Below are positions 15,411-24,222 of a stretch of 64,000 bases of DNA, piece by piece. The DNA is taken from NCBI GenBank assembly GCA_902779945.1, contig CACZDN010000005.1:62001-126000 (forward strand), written 5' to 3'. Positions within the stretch are counted from its first letter, which is position 1; each line of letters begins with the position of its first letter. The position numbers were made by a program, and so were the translations under genes. Below the pieces are notes generated by a model that was given only the letters and a program-made list of their open reading frames with translations, was not told the DNA's origin and searched no databases. The DNA is from Oscillospiraceae bacterium. GTDB lineage: Bacteria; Bacillota; Clostridia; Oscillospirales; Oscillospiraceae.

Positions 15411-16433
15411 TCATGCAAATACCGCACTCAGATCCGCGACGCCACGGATGCCGCTGACAACGGCGCAGTCGGTGAATTGCCAGAGATCCCATGCATAGGG
15501 AAAGTCCGGCAGCTTGTTGTAGGCGGTGTAGCTTGCAAGCCACAGGGAGCCCGGCGGGAAGCTGCGGATGGCCACATGGTTCTTGAGATAGTTCTGACCG
15601 GAGTACACGCCCGCGCGATAGCCGCCGCTTTCGATCGTGCGGCAGAAGCTTGTTATAATCTCGTAGCGCCGCGATTTCGAGAGCCGGTCCGCGCGCCCGT
15701 GCGGGTAATCGCCGGACTGCTCCGTGTCGAAGTAGACCGGCAGGTCGAGCGGAAAGCCATTCAGCCGCGAGAGGATGAGATTTGCCTCCTCCACGCTCTC
15801 GGCGACGTTGACGGCGGTCGAGTAGACATACACGCCGACCTTGAGCCCGGCGGCCTTCGCCCCGCGCAGATTCTGCTCGAAGCATACGTCGTCGTGCAGA
15901 ATCCCCGTCTCCCATCCGCGATAGCCGAGACGGACGATCGCAAAGTCGATCCCATCGGCCCGCACTGCGTCCCAGTTGATGCTGCCGTTGTGATACGACA
16001 CGTCCACCCCGAGACCGTCGGCGTGCTGCCCGAACAGGTTGAAGTAGTGGAGCTCCCCGTCAATGCGGTGCAGGCCGGTCAGCGCCGACCCGTTCGGCAG
16101 AAGGTAATAGCCCATGCCTTCGTACTCCTTCCAGCCGAACGGGCTCTCGGTCGGCTCCGGCGTCGGCACGGGCGTCGGGACCGGCGTCGGCTCCGGGACC
16201 GGTGTCGGATCGGGAAGGGGAATGTAGTAGGGGTCTGCGGTTGCCTCCGCTGCGGGGGTCTCCCGGGAGATTGCCCGCATCAGCAGCAGGGAACGGGCAA
16301 TGGAGATGATCGAGACGAGCATGATGAAGGCGCACAGACAGGTCACCGCGATCAGAAAGCTCCTGCGGTGGAAAAACCCTGTCAGAGCGTCCCTGACTTT
16401 TTCGATATGCCTCTTGCCCTGTCCCTTGCCCAT
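15411..16433 (-). CDS. Membrane-anchored GH25 lysozyme
   Basis: 340 residues. Basic N-terminus, one membrane helix near 25-50, Pro/Thr-rich linker near 70-95, then a segment like a choline/cell-wall-binding repeat (MGYYLLPNGSALTG, LHYFNLFG), then a GH25 catalytic domain from about 140: GVDVSYHNGSINWDAV, FAIVRLGYRGW, VGVYVYSTA and FDTEQSGDY with the acidic catalytic pair DxE. GH25 enzymes cleave the MurNAc-GlcNAc bond of peptidoglycan. It acts outside the cell, presumably in wall remodelling. AAAGGACGG precedes the ATG. Divergent from pcrA. Confidence 0.93.
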   Translation of the reverse strand: MGKGQGKRHIEKVRDALTGFFHRRSFLIAVTCLCAFIMLVSIISIARSLLLMRAISRETPAAEATADPYYIPLPDPTPVPEPTPVPTPVPTPEPTESPFGWKEYEGMGYYLLPNGSALTGLHRIDGELHYFNLFGQHADGLGVDVSYHNGSINWDAVRADGIDFAIVRLGYRGWETGILHDDVCFEQNLRGAKAAGLKVGVYVYSTAVNVAESVEEANLILSRLNGFPLDLPVYFDTEQSGDYPHGRADRLSKSRRYEIITSFCRTIESGGYRAGVYSGQNYLKNHVAIRSFPPGSLWLASYTAYNKLPDFPYAWDLWQFTDCAVVSGIRGVADLSAVFA

Positions 16434-16465
16434 ACACGGTCCGTCCTTTGCACAGATATGTTTAC

Positions 16466-16494
16466 ATAATAATGTGCGCCGGCCAAAATGTCAA
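16466..16494 (-). promoter_or_regulatory. Promoter of the GH25 gene
   Basis: Minus strand TTGACA, 17-base spacer, TATTAT. The -10 lies in TATTATGTAAAC, a single match to the 14-bp array unit. Confidence 0.8.
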
Positions 16495-16526
16495 GGCGGC
16501 GCAGAAGATTCCCGCGACGATCGTGC

Positions 16527-16555
16527 TTGTACAGCGGAGAAAAATGTGTTACAAT
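16527..16555 (+). promoter_or_regulatory. Promoter of pcrA
   Basis: TTGTAC, 17-base spacer, TACAAT. The expected transcription start falls at about 16562, on the proposed ATG. Confidence 0.6.
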
Positions 16556-16561
16556 ACCGGC

Positions 16562-18949
16562 ATGATGAATGATTTTGAACAACAATATCTGGAAGCTCGC
16601 AAAGAGCTCATCCGCAGCGACTTTGCTGCGCTCAATCCCATGCAGCAGGAGGCCGTGCTCGCGACCGAGGGGGCGCTGCTCATCCTCGCCGGCGCGGGCA
16701 GCGGCAAGACCACCGTGCTCATCAACCGTATCGCCAAGCTCCTGAAATACGGCCGCGCCGGGGACTGTGAGGAGATCCCCGCGGACGCGGACGAAGCGCA
16801 GCTCGCCCTTCTGCGGCAGGGCGGGGAGGAGGCGAAGCGCCTCGCCGCCTGGGACCGGGTGGAGCCCTGGCGCATCCTCGCCATCACCTTTACCAACAAG
16901 GCCGCGGGCGAGATCAAGGCGAGGCTGGCAGATATGCTGGGCGAGACGGCGGACGACATCTGGGCCTGCACCTTCCACTCCGCCTGCGTGCGCATCCTGC
17001 GAAGAGACGCGGAGCGCCTCGGCTATACCGACAGCTTCACCATCTACGACACCTCCGACAGCCTGAGCCTTCTCAAGCATATCGTGAAGGACATGGACCT
17101 GGACGAGAAGAGCTATCCGCCGAAGGCCATCCTGTCCGAGATGGGCCGCGCCAGGGACGAGGGGCTGTCCGCCGCGGACTACCTCACGCAGGCCGCGGCC
17201 TCCTCCGATCTGCGCCGGCGAAAGATCGGCGAGGTCTTCGCGGAATACAGCCGCCGCTGCTTCTCCGCCAACGCCATGGATTTTGACGACCTGATCTTCA
17301 ACACCGTCAGACTTCTGGAGCAGAATGCCGACGTGCTGGAGCACTGGCAGCGCCGCTTCCGCTACGTGCTTATCGACGAGTATCAGGACACCAACCGCCT
17401 CCAGTACCGCCTCTCCTCGCTCCTGGCGGGGGGCTGGGGCAACATCTGCGTGGTCGGGGACGACGATCAGAGCATCTACAAATTCCGAGGCGCGACCATC
17501 GAAAACATCCTGAGCTTTGAAAGCCAGTATCAAAACTGCCGCGTCATCCGGCTCGAGCAGAACTACCGCAGCACCTCCCACATCCTGGACGCCGCCAACG
17601 CCGTGATCGCCAACAACGTCCGGCGCAAGGGGAAGGAGCTCTGGACCAACAAAGACGGGGGAGAGCTGCTGACCCACTACTTTGCGGACGACGAGCGGGA
17701 CGAGGCCCAGTTCGTGGCCTCCGCCATCCTCTCGGACTACGGCCGCGGGTCGAACTGGCGCGACCACGCGGTGCTCTACCGCATGAACGCCCAGTCGAAC
17801 CAGTTTGAATACGCCTTCAAGCGCAGCGGCATCCCGTACCGCATCATCGGCGGCACCCGCTTCTTCGACCGGGCCGAGGTCAAGGATATCCTCGCCTACC
17901 TGTCGCTGATCTCCGCGCCCGCGGATGATCTGCGCCTCACGCGCATCATCAACGTGCCGCCCCGCGGCATCGGCCCGCGGACGGTGGAGCTTGTGGGGGA
18001 GCTCGCCGCGCAGCGGAACGTCCCCATGTTTGAAGTGCTGCAGGACGCCGAGGGCATCCCCGATCTGCAGCGCGCCGCCGTCAAGCTGCGCCTTTTCGCA
18101 AATCTCATCCTCGAGCTCCGGGACTTCAGCGCTTCCCACAGCCCGGACGAGCTGCTGGATGAGCTGCTGGACAAAACCGGCTATGTCCGCGCCCTCGAGG
18201 AGAAAAACACCACCGAGGACACGGCCCGCGCCGAGAACGTGCGCGAGCTCAAAACCAGCATCCTCACCTATATGAAGGAATCCGGGGACGAGACGCTGGA
18301 GGGCTACCTCGCCAACGTCGCCCTCTATACGGATATGGATAACTACGACGCGGACGCGGACGCGGTGGTCCTCATGACCATGCACAGCGCCAAGGGCCTG
18401 GAGTTTCCGACGGTCTTCATCGTCGGCATGGAGGAGACGATTTTTCCCGGGACCCGCGCCATCGGGGAGCCGGACGAGATGGAGGAGGAGCGCCGCCTCT
18501 GCTACGTGGCCATCACGCGGGCGAAGGAGAAGCTCTATCTCACCTCCGCACACCAGCGTATGCTCTTCGGCCGCACGACGGCGAACCGCGTCTCCCGCTT
18601 CGTCTTTGAGATCCCGGAGGAGCACATCACGAAGAACATCCCCCGCCACTACGGCTATCAGGACCGGATGCGCGAGCCCGTCGCGGCCTTCACCTCCCCG
18701 AAGCGGGAGACGGCGAAAAGCGCCGCGCCCCTGTTTCCCGCGCCGGGTACGCCCAAAGCGCAGGAGACCGGGAGCTTCGAGGTCGGCGACCGGGTACGGC
18801 ACAAGGCCTTCGGCGACGGGGAGATCGTGAAAAAGACGCCCATGGGCGGGGACTTTCTGGTTGAGATCCGCTTCGGCACCGCGGTCAAGAAGCTGATGCT
18901 GCGGGCCGCGGCCCAGCACATGCAGAAGACGGGGAGCGACAGGCCATGA
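16562..18949 (+). CDS. pcrA: ATP-dependent DNA helicase PcrA/UvrD
   Basis: A 795-residue superfamily 1A helicase. LNPMQQEAV (Q motif), AGAGSGKTTVLINR (Walker A), LAITFTNKAAGEI, DEYQDTNRLQY (motif II), GDDDQSIYKFRGA (motif III), EQNYRS, MTMHSAKGLEF and VAITRAKEKLY (motif VI) are all present. The C-terminus VGDRVRHKAFGDGEIV is the PcrA RNA-polymerase-contact domain. It unwinds DNA 3' to 5' in repair and replication-fork rescue. The start is uncertain: ATG codons at 16544, 16562 and 16565; homologues begin near MNDFEQQY. If the promoter at 16527-16555 is used, the transcript is leaderless. The stop overlaps the CYTH gene (ATGA). Confidence 0.96.
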   Translation: MMNDFEQQYLEARKELIRSDFAALNPMQQEAVLATEGALLILAGAGSGKTTVLINRIAKLLKYGRAGDCEEIPADADEAQLALLRQGGEEAKRLAAWDRVEPWRILAITFTNKAAGEIKARLADMLGETADDIWACTFHSACVRILRRDAERLGYTDSFTIYDTSDSLSLLKHIVKDMDLDEKSYPPKAILSEMGRARDEGLSAADYLTQAAASSDLRRRKIGEVFAEYSRRCFSANAMDFDDLIFNTVRLLEQNADVLEHWQRRFRYVLIDEYQDTNRLQYRLSSLLAGGWGNICVVGDDDQSIYKFRGATIENILSFESQYQNCRVIRLEQNYRSTSHILDAANAVIANNVRRKGKELWTNKDGGELLTHYFADDERDEAQFVASAILSDYGRGSNWRDHAVLYRMNAQSNQFEYAFKRSGIPYRIIGGTRFFDRAEVKDILAYLSLISAPADDLRLTRIINVPPRGIGPRTVELVGELAAQRNVPMFEVLQDAEGIPDLQRAAVKLRLFANLILELRDFSASHSPDELLDELLDKTGYVRALEEKNTTEDTARAENVRELKTSILTYMKESGDETLEGYLANVALYTDMDNYDADADAVVLMTMHSAKGLEFPTVFIVGMEETIFPGTRAIGEPDEMEEERRLCYVAITRAKEKLYLTSAHQRMLFGRTTANRVSRFVFEIPEEHITKNIPRHYGYQDRMREPVAAFTSPKRETAKSAAPLFPAPGTPKAQETGSFEVGDRVRHKAFGDGEIVKKTPMGGDFLVEIRFGTAVKKLMLRAAAQHMQKTGSDRP

Positions 18950-19440
18950 ACATAGACGGGTTTGAGATCGAGCGGAAATACCTCATCGCCATGCCGGACG
19001 CAGCTCTGCTCGCAGCCTGCGAGCGCTCGACGATCACCCAGACCTATCTTGCGGTGGAGGGAAACCGAACCGAGCGTGTGCGAAAGCGCATCCGCGGGGA
19101 GAAGTGTGAATATACCCACACGGTCAAGTATAAACTAAACAGTATGCGGCGGCTCGAGACAGAGCGCACGATCACGCGGGAGGAATACGAGAAGCTCCTG
19201 CAAAGGGCGGACCCCTCGCGCCGGCCGATCGAGAAGACGCGCCACTGCTTCGGGCACGGCGGCCTCCTCTGGGAGCTGGACGTCTTCCCGTTCTGGAACG
19301 ACAGGGCCTTCCTCGAAATCGAGCTGAAGAGCGAACAGGATCGCGTGGAGCTGCCGCCGGGTATCCGCCTCATCCGCGAGGTTACGGACGACCCCCGCTA
19401 CACCAACGCCGCCCTGTCATTCCGCATCCCGGAGGACTGA
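18946..19440 (+). CDS. CYTH-domain protein (triphosphate tunnel metalloenzyme family)
   Basis: 164 residues. EIERKYL at residues 7-13 is the ExExK signature, followed by alternating charged strands (RVRKRIRG, TVKYKL, ETERTITREEY, WELDVF, EIELKSE) that line the triphosphate tunnel. Family members hydrolyse inorganic triphosphate or thiamine triphosphate, or make cAMP; the bacterial single-domain form is usually a tripolyphosphatase. Translationally coupled to pcrA by ATGA. Confidence 0.9.
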   Translation: MNIDGFEIERKYLIAMPDAALLAACERSTITQTYLAVEGNRTERVRKRIRGEKCEYTHTVKYKLNSMRRLETERTITREEYEKLLQRADPSRRPIEKTRHCFGHGGLLWELDVFPFWNDRAFLEIELKSEQDRVELPPGIRLIREVTDDPRYTNAALSFRIPED

Positions 19441-19461
19441 ACGGCGCTTCCCGCATTCCCC

Positions 19462-19525
19462 GTGTCAGCTTGAGCGCAGGCGAAGGAACTTCAAGATTGA
19501 ATCCGCTCAGGATGACAGGCGCTGA
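19462..19525. repeat. P-family palindrome, short copy
   Basis: TGTCAGCTTGAGCGCAGGCG to CGCTCAGGATGACAG, ending with the GCTGAACGGGT tail seen in other P copies. The frame open from 19470 crosses it and is not coding. Confidence 0.65.
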
Positions 19526-19571
19526 ACGGGTATGGAAATATGGATTCTATTACGGAAAGGACGATGTACAG

Positions 19572-20861
19572 ATGAAAAAGCTGATCGCGCTCACGCTGCT
19601 TCTGGCGCTGCTTGTGGCGCTGTGCGGCTGCGCTGCGCTGGAAAAACCGCTGCCAACCCCGTCGCCGACGCCGACGCCGGCGCCCACACCGGAGCCCACG
19701 CCCACGCCGGAGCCGACCCCGGTGCCCACACCGGAGCCTACCCCGGCTCCGCCGCAGGATCAGCGCGTGGTCGTCACCGTCGACAAGACCTCGCTCACGT
19801 CCATGGACCCGCAGAGCGGGGAAATCTGCATCCTCCGCTTTTCCTATGACACGCCCGTGATCGAGATGGAGAACAACCCCGCCGCGGCCGACAGGATCAA
19901 CGAGTTCATCGCCCTGCAGAACGAGAGCTTCTATACCGGCGAGGATTACGGCGAGGGCTACGGCACGGGCTACAACAACATGCTGACGCTCGCGGAGGAC
20001 AACTACCGCTTCCAGATCGAGTCGCAGGCGGAGTATCCCGCCTATGAGATGAGCGCCGACCGCCGCGCCTCCATCCTGCGGAACGACGGCACGGTCCTCA
20101 GCATCCTGTTCAGCGACTACACCTACACCGGCGGCGCGCACGGCAACTCCGTCACCCGCGCCTACTGCTTTGACGTGGAGAGCGGCGAGCTTCTGACGCT
20201 GGACTCCGTCAGCCTGGACGCCCCCGCCTTCGCGGCCTATCTGGCCGACGCAATGCTGGAGCAGGTGCAGAGCGACCCGGAGCTGCGTGAGCTCATCTAC
20301 GTCGAAGACGAGGACCTGGATTCCGCGCTCTCCGCCCTCGTGCGCGAGGGCTCCTGGTTCTTCGACTACGACAGCATCGTGATCTTCTCGGACGACTATG
20401 AGCTGAGCAGCCACGCCGCGGGCCCCATCAGCTTCCGCATCCCCTATGACGGGGCAGCGGCCTTCCTGCGCCCGCGCTTTATCCCCGAGGCCCCGGCCGA
20501 GAATGCCGCCTTCTACGTCCTGCCTGCCGATCAGATGGTGGAGGGCAACACGGAGATCGTGGACATGGTCAAGATCAGTGAGAGCGGGACCTCCCTCTAT
20601 CTGCTGGTGAACGGCTCCGCGCGCGACGTGCGCCTGACCAGCGTGGAATATTCCGGCAGCTTCTACGAGACGGCGCAGCTCTGGTCCTGCAGCGTCATGC
20701 ACAACTGCGCCGTGCAGATCCAGACCGAAATCCCGGACGGGATGCCGAACCTCAAAATCAGCTTCCGCTCCCAGGACGGGGTCAAAAGCCTCTATCTGAC
20801 CGAGAGCGGCGAGGACGGCAGCCTCATCCTGACTGATGACAACATCCAGCCTGTCGGGTGA
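19572..20861 (+). CDS. Lipoprotein with DUF4163/DUF3298 (RsiV-like) domains
   Basis: 429 residues. Signal peptide with lipobox ALCGC near residue 17-21, a PTPEPT-rich linker to about 60, then a DUF4163-like start (FSYDTPVIEMENN) and the DUF3298 core with DYTYTGGAHGNS and the SWFFDYDSIVIFSDDYEL block. The same pair occurs in RsiV, the anti-sigma-V factor whose extracellular part binds lysozyme, but no cytosolic anti-sigma segment is present here. It is probably an extracellular ligand- or wall-binding lipoprotein. The upstream in-frame extension to 19470 is repeat sequence; AAAGGA precedes the ATG at 19572. Confidence 0.85.
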   Translation: MKKLIALTLLLALLVALCGCAALEKPLPTPSPTPTPAPTPEPTPTPEPTPVPTPEPTPAPPQDQRVVVTVDKTSLTSMDPQSGEICILRFSYDTPVIEMENNPAAADRINEFIALQNESFYTGEDYGEGYGTGYNNMLTLAEDNYRFQIESQAEYPAYEMSADRRASILRNDGTVLSILFSDYTYTGGAHGNSVTRAYCFDVESGELLTLDSVSLDAPAFAAYLADAMLEQVQSDPELRELIYVEDEDLDSALSALVREGSWFFDYDSIVIFSDDYELSSHAAGPISFRIPYDGAAAFLRPRFIPEAPAENAAFYVLPADQMVEGNTEIVDMVKISESGTSLYLLVNGSARDVRLTSVEYSGSFYETAQLWSCSVMHNCAVQIQTEIPDGMPNLKISFRSQDGVKSLYLTESGEDGSLILTDDNIQPVG

Positions 20862-20884
20862 GAACGCTGTTTCCAAAAAAACAG

Positions 20885-20913
20885 TTGACAGCACACATTC
20901 TCTGTGTTATTCT
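20885..20913 (+). promoter_or_regulatory. Promoter of the rplU-rpmA unit
   Basis: TTGACA, 17-base spacer, TATTCT. Confidence 0.8.
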
Positions 20914-20997
20914 GTTCAAGCCGCATTGAAGGGGTAAGCAAGAAGAGGCACGCCCTCCACCCTGAGAGCGAGTCCTGTAAAGAGGGAGGATACTTTC
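20914..20997 (+). promoter_or_regulatory. Ribosomal protein L21 leader (autoregulatory)
   Basis: An 84-base leader between promoter and rplU with GCCGCATTGAAGGGG near its start and GAGCGAGTCCTG before the AGGGAGG ribosome site, in the pattern of Firmicutes L21 leaders, which bind L21 and repress the operon. Confidence 0.65.
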
Positions 20998-21312
20998 GTG
21001 AAGCATGCGATCATCGTGACCGGCGGCAAGCAGTACCGCGTGGCCGAGGGCGACGTCATTTTCGTTGAGAAGCTCGACGCCGCGGCCGGCGAGACTGTCA
21101 AGTTTGACCAGGTTCTGGCCGTGATAGACGGCGACAACGCCGTGTTCGGCAAGCCCGCCATCGACGGCGCCAGCGTCTCCGCCAATGTCGTCAAGAACGG
21201 CAAGGGCGCCAAGGTCCGCGTCTACAAGATGAAGCCCAAAAAGGGCTATCGCCGCACCCAGGGCCACAGACAGCCCTACACCAAGGTTCAGATCGAAGCG
21301 ATCAACGCCTGA
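20998..21312 (+). CDS. rplU: 50S ribosomal protein L21
   Basis: 104 residues with a GTG start preceded by AGGGAGG. The family pattern is complete: [15 protein letters not shown], the [12 protein letters not shown] region, and the C-terminal [17 protein letters not shown] signature that contacts 23S rRNA domain II. Followed after 41 bases by rpmA. In many Firmicutes a ribosomal-processing protease gene (prp/ysxB) stands between the two; here there is none. Confidence 0.97.
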   Translation: MKHAIIVTGGKQYRVAEGDVIFVEKLDAAAGETVKFDQVLAVIDGDNAVFGKPAIDGASVSANVVKNGKGAKVRVYKMKPKKGYRRTQGHRQPYTKVQIEAINA

Positions 21313-21353
21313 TTTGTTCCGCAACTGATTTTGACTGAAGGAGGAGAAACCTG

Positions 21354-21617
21354 ATGGCACATAAAAAAGGTATGGGTTCTACCAAGAACGGCCGCGACAG
21401 TGAGTCCAAGCGTCTTGGCGCCAAGAGAGCCGACGGTCAGTTCGTTCTCGCCGGCAACATCCTTGTCAGACAGCGCGGAACGAAGATCCACCCCGGTACC
21501 AACGTCGGAAAAGGGAAGGACGACACGCTGTTCTCCCTGGTGGACGGCACCGTGAGATTCGAGCGCATGGGCAAGGAGCGCAAGAAGGTCTCTGTGTACG
21601 AAGAGATTGCTCAGTAA
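21354..21617 (+). CDS. rpmA: 50S ribosomal protein L27, without the cleavable N-terminal extension
   Basis: 87 residues: [19 protein letters not shown] at the N-terminus and [18 protein letters not shown] in the core. The N-terminal tail reaches the peptidyl-transferase centre. In many Firmicutes it is made with an extra LNLQFFA-type segment removed by Prp; that segment is absent here, in agreement with the lack of prp beside it. GGAGGAG precedes the ATG. A terminator follows directly. Confidence 0.97.
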   Translation: MAHKKGMGSTKNGRDSESKRLGAKRADGQFVLAGNILVRQRGTKIHPGTNVGKGKDDTLFSLVDGTVRFERMGKERKKVSVYEEIAQ

Positions 21618-21623
21618 GGCACC

Positions 21624-21658
21624 AAAAAGCTGGACATAGTTCTATGTCCGGCTTTTTC
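21624..21658 (+). terminator. Terminator after rpmA
   Basis: AAAAAGCTGGACATA, 4-base loop, TATGTCCGGCTTTTT. Confidence 0.9.
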
Positions 21659-21850
21659 TTATCCATTGCGAACCCGCTTCGCAATGGATGACTCGCGCAC
21701 ATCGCACGCTGCTTGTGTGAGACAAGCCGCGTCTGGTCGGCGCGAAGGTTCGCACTGCTCAACGCAGGTGTCTTTGCCGGGGCAAAGCCCCGTCAAAAAC
21801 GGATTGAAATGTTATGGGCAGGCGAAAGCAATACAAAGGAGGAAAGACAC

Positions 21851-23134
21851 ATGGCTTCATCTTTTGTTGACAAGGCGCGCATCACCATCCACGCCGGCAA
21901 GGGCGGCGACGGAGCCGTGGCCTTTCACCGCGAGAAATACGTCGCGGCCGGCGGCCCGGACGGGGGCGACGGCGGACGCGGCGGCAACGTCGTCTTTACG
22001 GTGGATGAGAACATGTCCACCCTCATGGACTTCCGCTACAAGCGCAAATACACCGCCGGCAACGGCGCGAACGGCGCGGGCAAGCGGTGCTACGGAAAGG
22101 ACGGGGAGACGCTGTATATCAAGGTCCCCCGCGGCACCGTCGTCCGTGACACTGAGAGCGGCGCCGTCATGCACGACATGTCCGACGGCGAGGACTGGAT
22201 CGCGGCAAAGGGCGGGCGCGGCGGCTGGGGCAACATGCACTTTGCCACCCCCACACGCCAGGTCCCGCGCTTTGCCAAGCCCGGCCTTCCCGGCGAGAGC
22301 CACGATATCACGCTTGAGCTCAAGCTGCTGGCGGACGTGGGCCTGGTGGGCTTCCCGAACGTGGGCAAGTCCACGCTACTCTCGGTGGTGAGCAAGGCTC
22401 ACCCCAAAATCGCAAACTACCACTTCACTACGCTCTTTCCCAATCTCGGCGTGGTATATGTGGACGAGGGCGTTTCCTTCGTTATGGCGGACATCCCCGG
22501 CATCATCGAGGGCGCGTCCGAGGGCGCGGGTCTCGGGCACGATTTCCTGCGCCATATCGACCGCTGCCGTCTGCTTGTGCATCTCGTGGACGTCTCCGGC
22601 AGCGAGGGGAGAGACCCCGTGCAGGATTTCGAGGCCATCAACGCCGAGCTCAGGGAGTACAGCCCCGAGCTTGCCGAGCGCCCGCAGATCGTCGTCGGCA
22701 ACAAGTGCGACCTGCTGGGGGACGGACGCGAGAACGTCGAAAAGCTCCGTGCTCACGTCGAGGCGCAGGGCTACGCTTTCTTTGAACTCAGCGCCGCCGC
22801 CCACACGGGCACGCACGAGCTGGTCAGGGAGTGCGCCCGCAGGCTTTCCGAGCTGCCTCCGATCCAGCACTACGAGGCCGACTACGTGCCGCCCGAGCCG
22901 AAGGTCGACACCTCGGGCGAGCTTACCATCGAGCACTTTGACGACATGTGGCTCGTGGAGGGCCCGTGGCTGCAGCGCCTGGTGGCGACGGTCAACTTTT
23001 CCGATTACGAGAGCCGCATGTACTTCGACCGCGTCCTGCGCGAGGCCGGCGTCTACAAGCGGATGGAGGAGATGGGCGTGCGCGACGGCGATACCGTCAG
23101 CATGTACGATCTGATGTTTGAGTATCGGGACTGA
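21851..23134 (+). CDS. obg: GTPase Obg/CgtA
   Basis: 427 residues. The glycine-rich Obg fold is at the N-terminus (GKGGDGAVAFHREKYV, GGPDGGDGGRGG), the G domain begins near 160 with GFPNVGKSTLL (G1), DIPGIIEGA (G3), NKCD (G4) and LSAAA (G5), and an OCT domain (FDDMWLVEGPWLQRLV onward) closes the protein. Obg binds the 50S subunit and ppGpp and controls ribosome assembly and stress responses. The start at 21851 is fixed by AAAGGAGG eight bases upstream; the longer open frame from 21713 has no ribosome site. The stop and the VanZ start overlap. Confidence 0.96.
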   Translation: MASSFVDKARITIHAGKGGDGAVAFHREKYVAAGGPDGGDGGRGGNVVFTVDENMSTLMDFRYKRKYTAGNGANGAGKRCYGKDGETLYIKVPRGTVVRDTESGAVMHDMSDGEDWIAAKGGRGGWGNMHFATPTRQVPRFAKPGLPGESHDITLELKLLADVGLVGFPNVGKSTLLSVVSKAHPKIANYHFTTLFPNLGVVYVDEGVSFVMADIPGIIEGASEGAGLGHDFLRHIDRCRLLVHLVDVSGSEGRDPVQDFEAINAELREYSPELAERPQIVVGNKCDLLGDGRENVEKLRAHVEAQGYAFFELSAAAHTGTHELVRECARRLSELPPIQHYEADYVPPEPKVDTSGELTIEHFDDMWLVEGPWLQRLVATVNFSDYESRMYFDRVLREAGVYKRMEEMGVRDGDTVSMYDLMFEYRD

Positions 23135-23586
23135 TGAACGAGACGAAAAAGAACAGGCTCAGGCTTTTCCTGCGGCTGCTGCTTTCGGCGACCATCGCCT
23201 TCATCTGGTTCAATTCCTTCCTGGGCAGAGAAGACTCCGCCAGCCTGAGCCGCATGATCTATGAATGGCTCCTCAGCGTCGGCATCCCGATCCCGAGCGA
23301 GCACTTCATCCGCAAGCTCGCCCACTTCTGCGAGTACGGCCTGCTGGGCTGCGAGCTGACGGCGCTGTTCTGGCTCAGGAGCGGCCTCCGCTTTCAGAGC
23401 CTCTGCAACAGCGCATTCGCGGCCCTGCTGACGGCCGTGACGGACGAGACTATTCAGATTTTCTCCGGCCGCGGCTCCGCGCTCACGGACGTCCTGCTGG
23501 ACTTCTCCGGTGCCGTCACGGGCATCCTGTTCATGAGCCTGCTGATCCATCTGATCGGGAAGCGAACGCGGCAGAGAGAAAGCTGA
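23134..23586 (+). CDS. VanZ-family membrane protein
   Basis: 150 residues with about four helices and the VanZ pattern: IWFNSF after helix 1, RKLAHFCEYGLLG, DETIQIFSGRGSALTDVLLDF. VanZ-like proteins are envelope proteins; the namesake gives low-level teicoplanin resistance, but most homologues are uncharacterised. Overlaps the end of obg by one base, suggesting coupled translation. Confidence 0.9.
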   Translation: MNETKKNRLRLFLRLLLSATIAFIWFNSFLGREDSASLSRMIYEWLLSVGIPIPSEHFIRKLAHFCEYGLLGCELTALFWLRSGLRFQSLCNSAFAALLTAVTDETIQIFSGRGSALTDVLLDFSGAVTGILFMSLLIHLIGKRTRQRES

Positions 23587-23663
23587 CTGCGCTGTCCAAA
23601 TGCTTCGGCGATCACCGCAGGAGCCGGCAGCCCAGCGGCCATACGCGGGTTCTGCCGGATTCC

Positions 23664-24047
23664 TCATTTTCTTTTATGCCGGTGCGGATGCCTCTGTGCG
23701 GTGCTGGCGCGCATGACCTCATGCTCACGCCGCAGTTCCCGGCAGAGGGCGGCAGCGCTCCACGCTTTGTTCTGCTCCGTTACAACGGCCTTGAGGGAGA
23801 CCGGGACACCCTCTCGCCGAAGGGTATCGAGCAGGGGAGAAGAAAGCGCCTCCATCACCAGCATCTCATCGGAAAAGGGTTCCGACGCCTCGGCGGGGGC
23901 AAAGCCCTCTTCCCCGAGGAGAAAGCCGAGCGGGCAGCAAAACTCCGCAGGCGGCACCACCACCGGCGAAAGCCCCAGCCAAAGCGCCATGCGCCGTATC
24001 GTCTCCAGCTTCTCGCCGCCGATATTATACAAGAACAGACGGTTCAT
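23664..24047 (-). CDS. DUF3783-type small protein
   Basis: 127 residues. The start at 24047 has GGGAGG 7 bases upstream. The N-terminal half (FLYNIGGEKLETIRRMALWLG, then VVPPAEFCCPLGFLLG) and the middle (EPFSDEMLVMEALSSPLLD, KAVVTEQNKAWS) match the DUF3783 family of clostridial proteins. Basic tail. Function unknown. Convergent with the VanZ gene. Confidence 0.75.
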   Translation of the reverse strand: MNRLFLYNIGGEKLETIRRMALWLGLSPVVVPPAEFCCPLGFLLGEEGFAPAEASEPFSDEMLVMEALSSPLLDTLRREGVPVSLKAVVTEQNKAWSAAALCRELRREHEVMRASTAQRHPHRHKRK

Positions 24048-24126
24048 TCCAACCTCCCAATAAACGGTGCCGCGCCCGCATTCCAGGACCATCCGCGAAG
24101 CGGACACTGCAGCTTTACGCGCGTAA

Positions 24127-24155
24127 AGCATAATACAGCGTTGCGCGCCTGTCAA
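24127..24155 (-). promoter_or_regulatory. Promoter of the DUF3783 gene
   Basis: Minus strand TTGACA, 17-base spacer, TATGCT. Confidence 0.8.
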
Positions 24156-24222
24156 CACCCCTGCATTTTCGATTGTTTTTCATTATTCTGTCGCGGCGGC
24201 CGCGGCAGGGAGGTGATGCGTT

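Noticed and set aside
16382..18919. An 845-codon minus-strand open frame opposite pcrA
   Set aside because: Antisense shadow; the helicase motifs are all on the plus strand.
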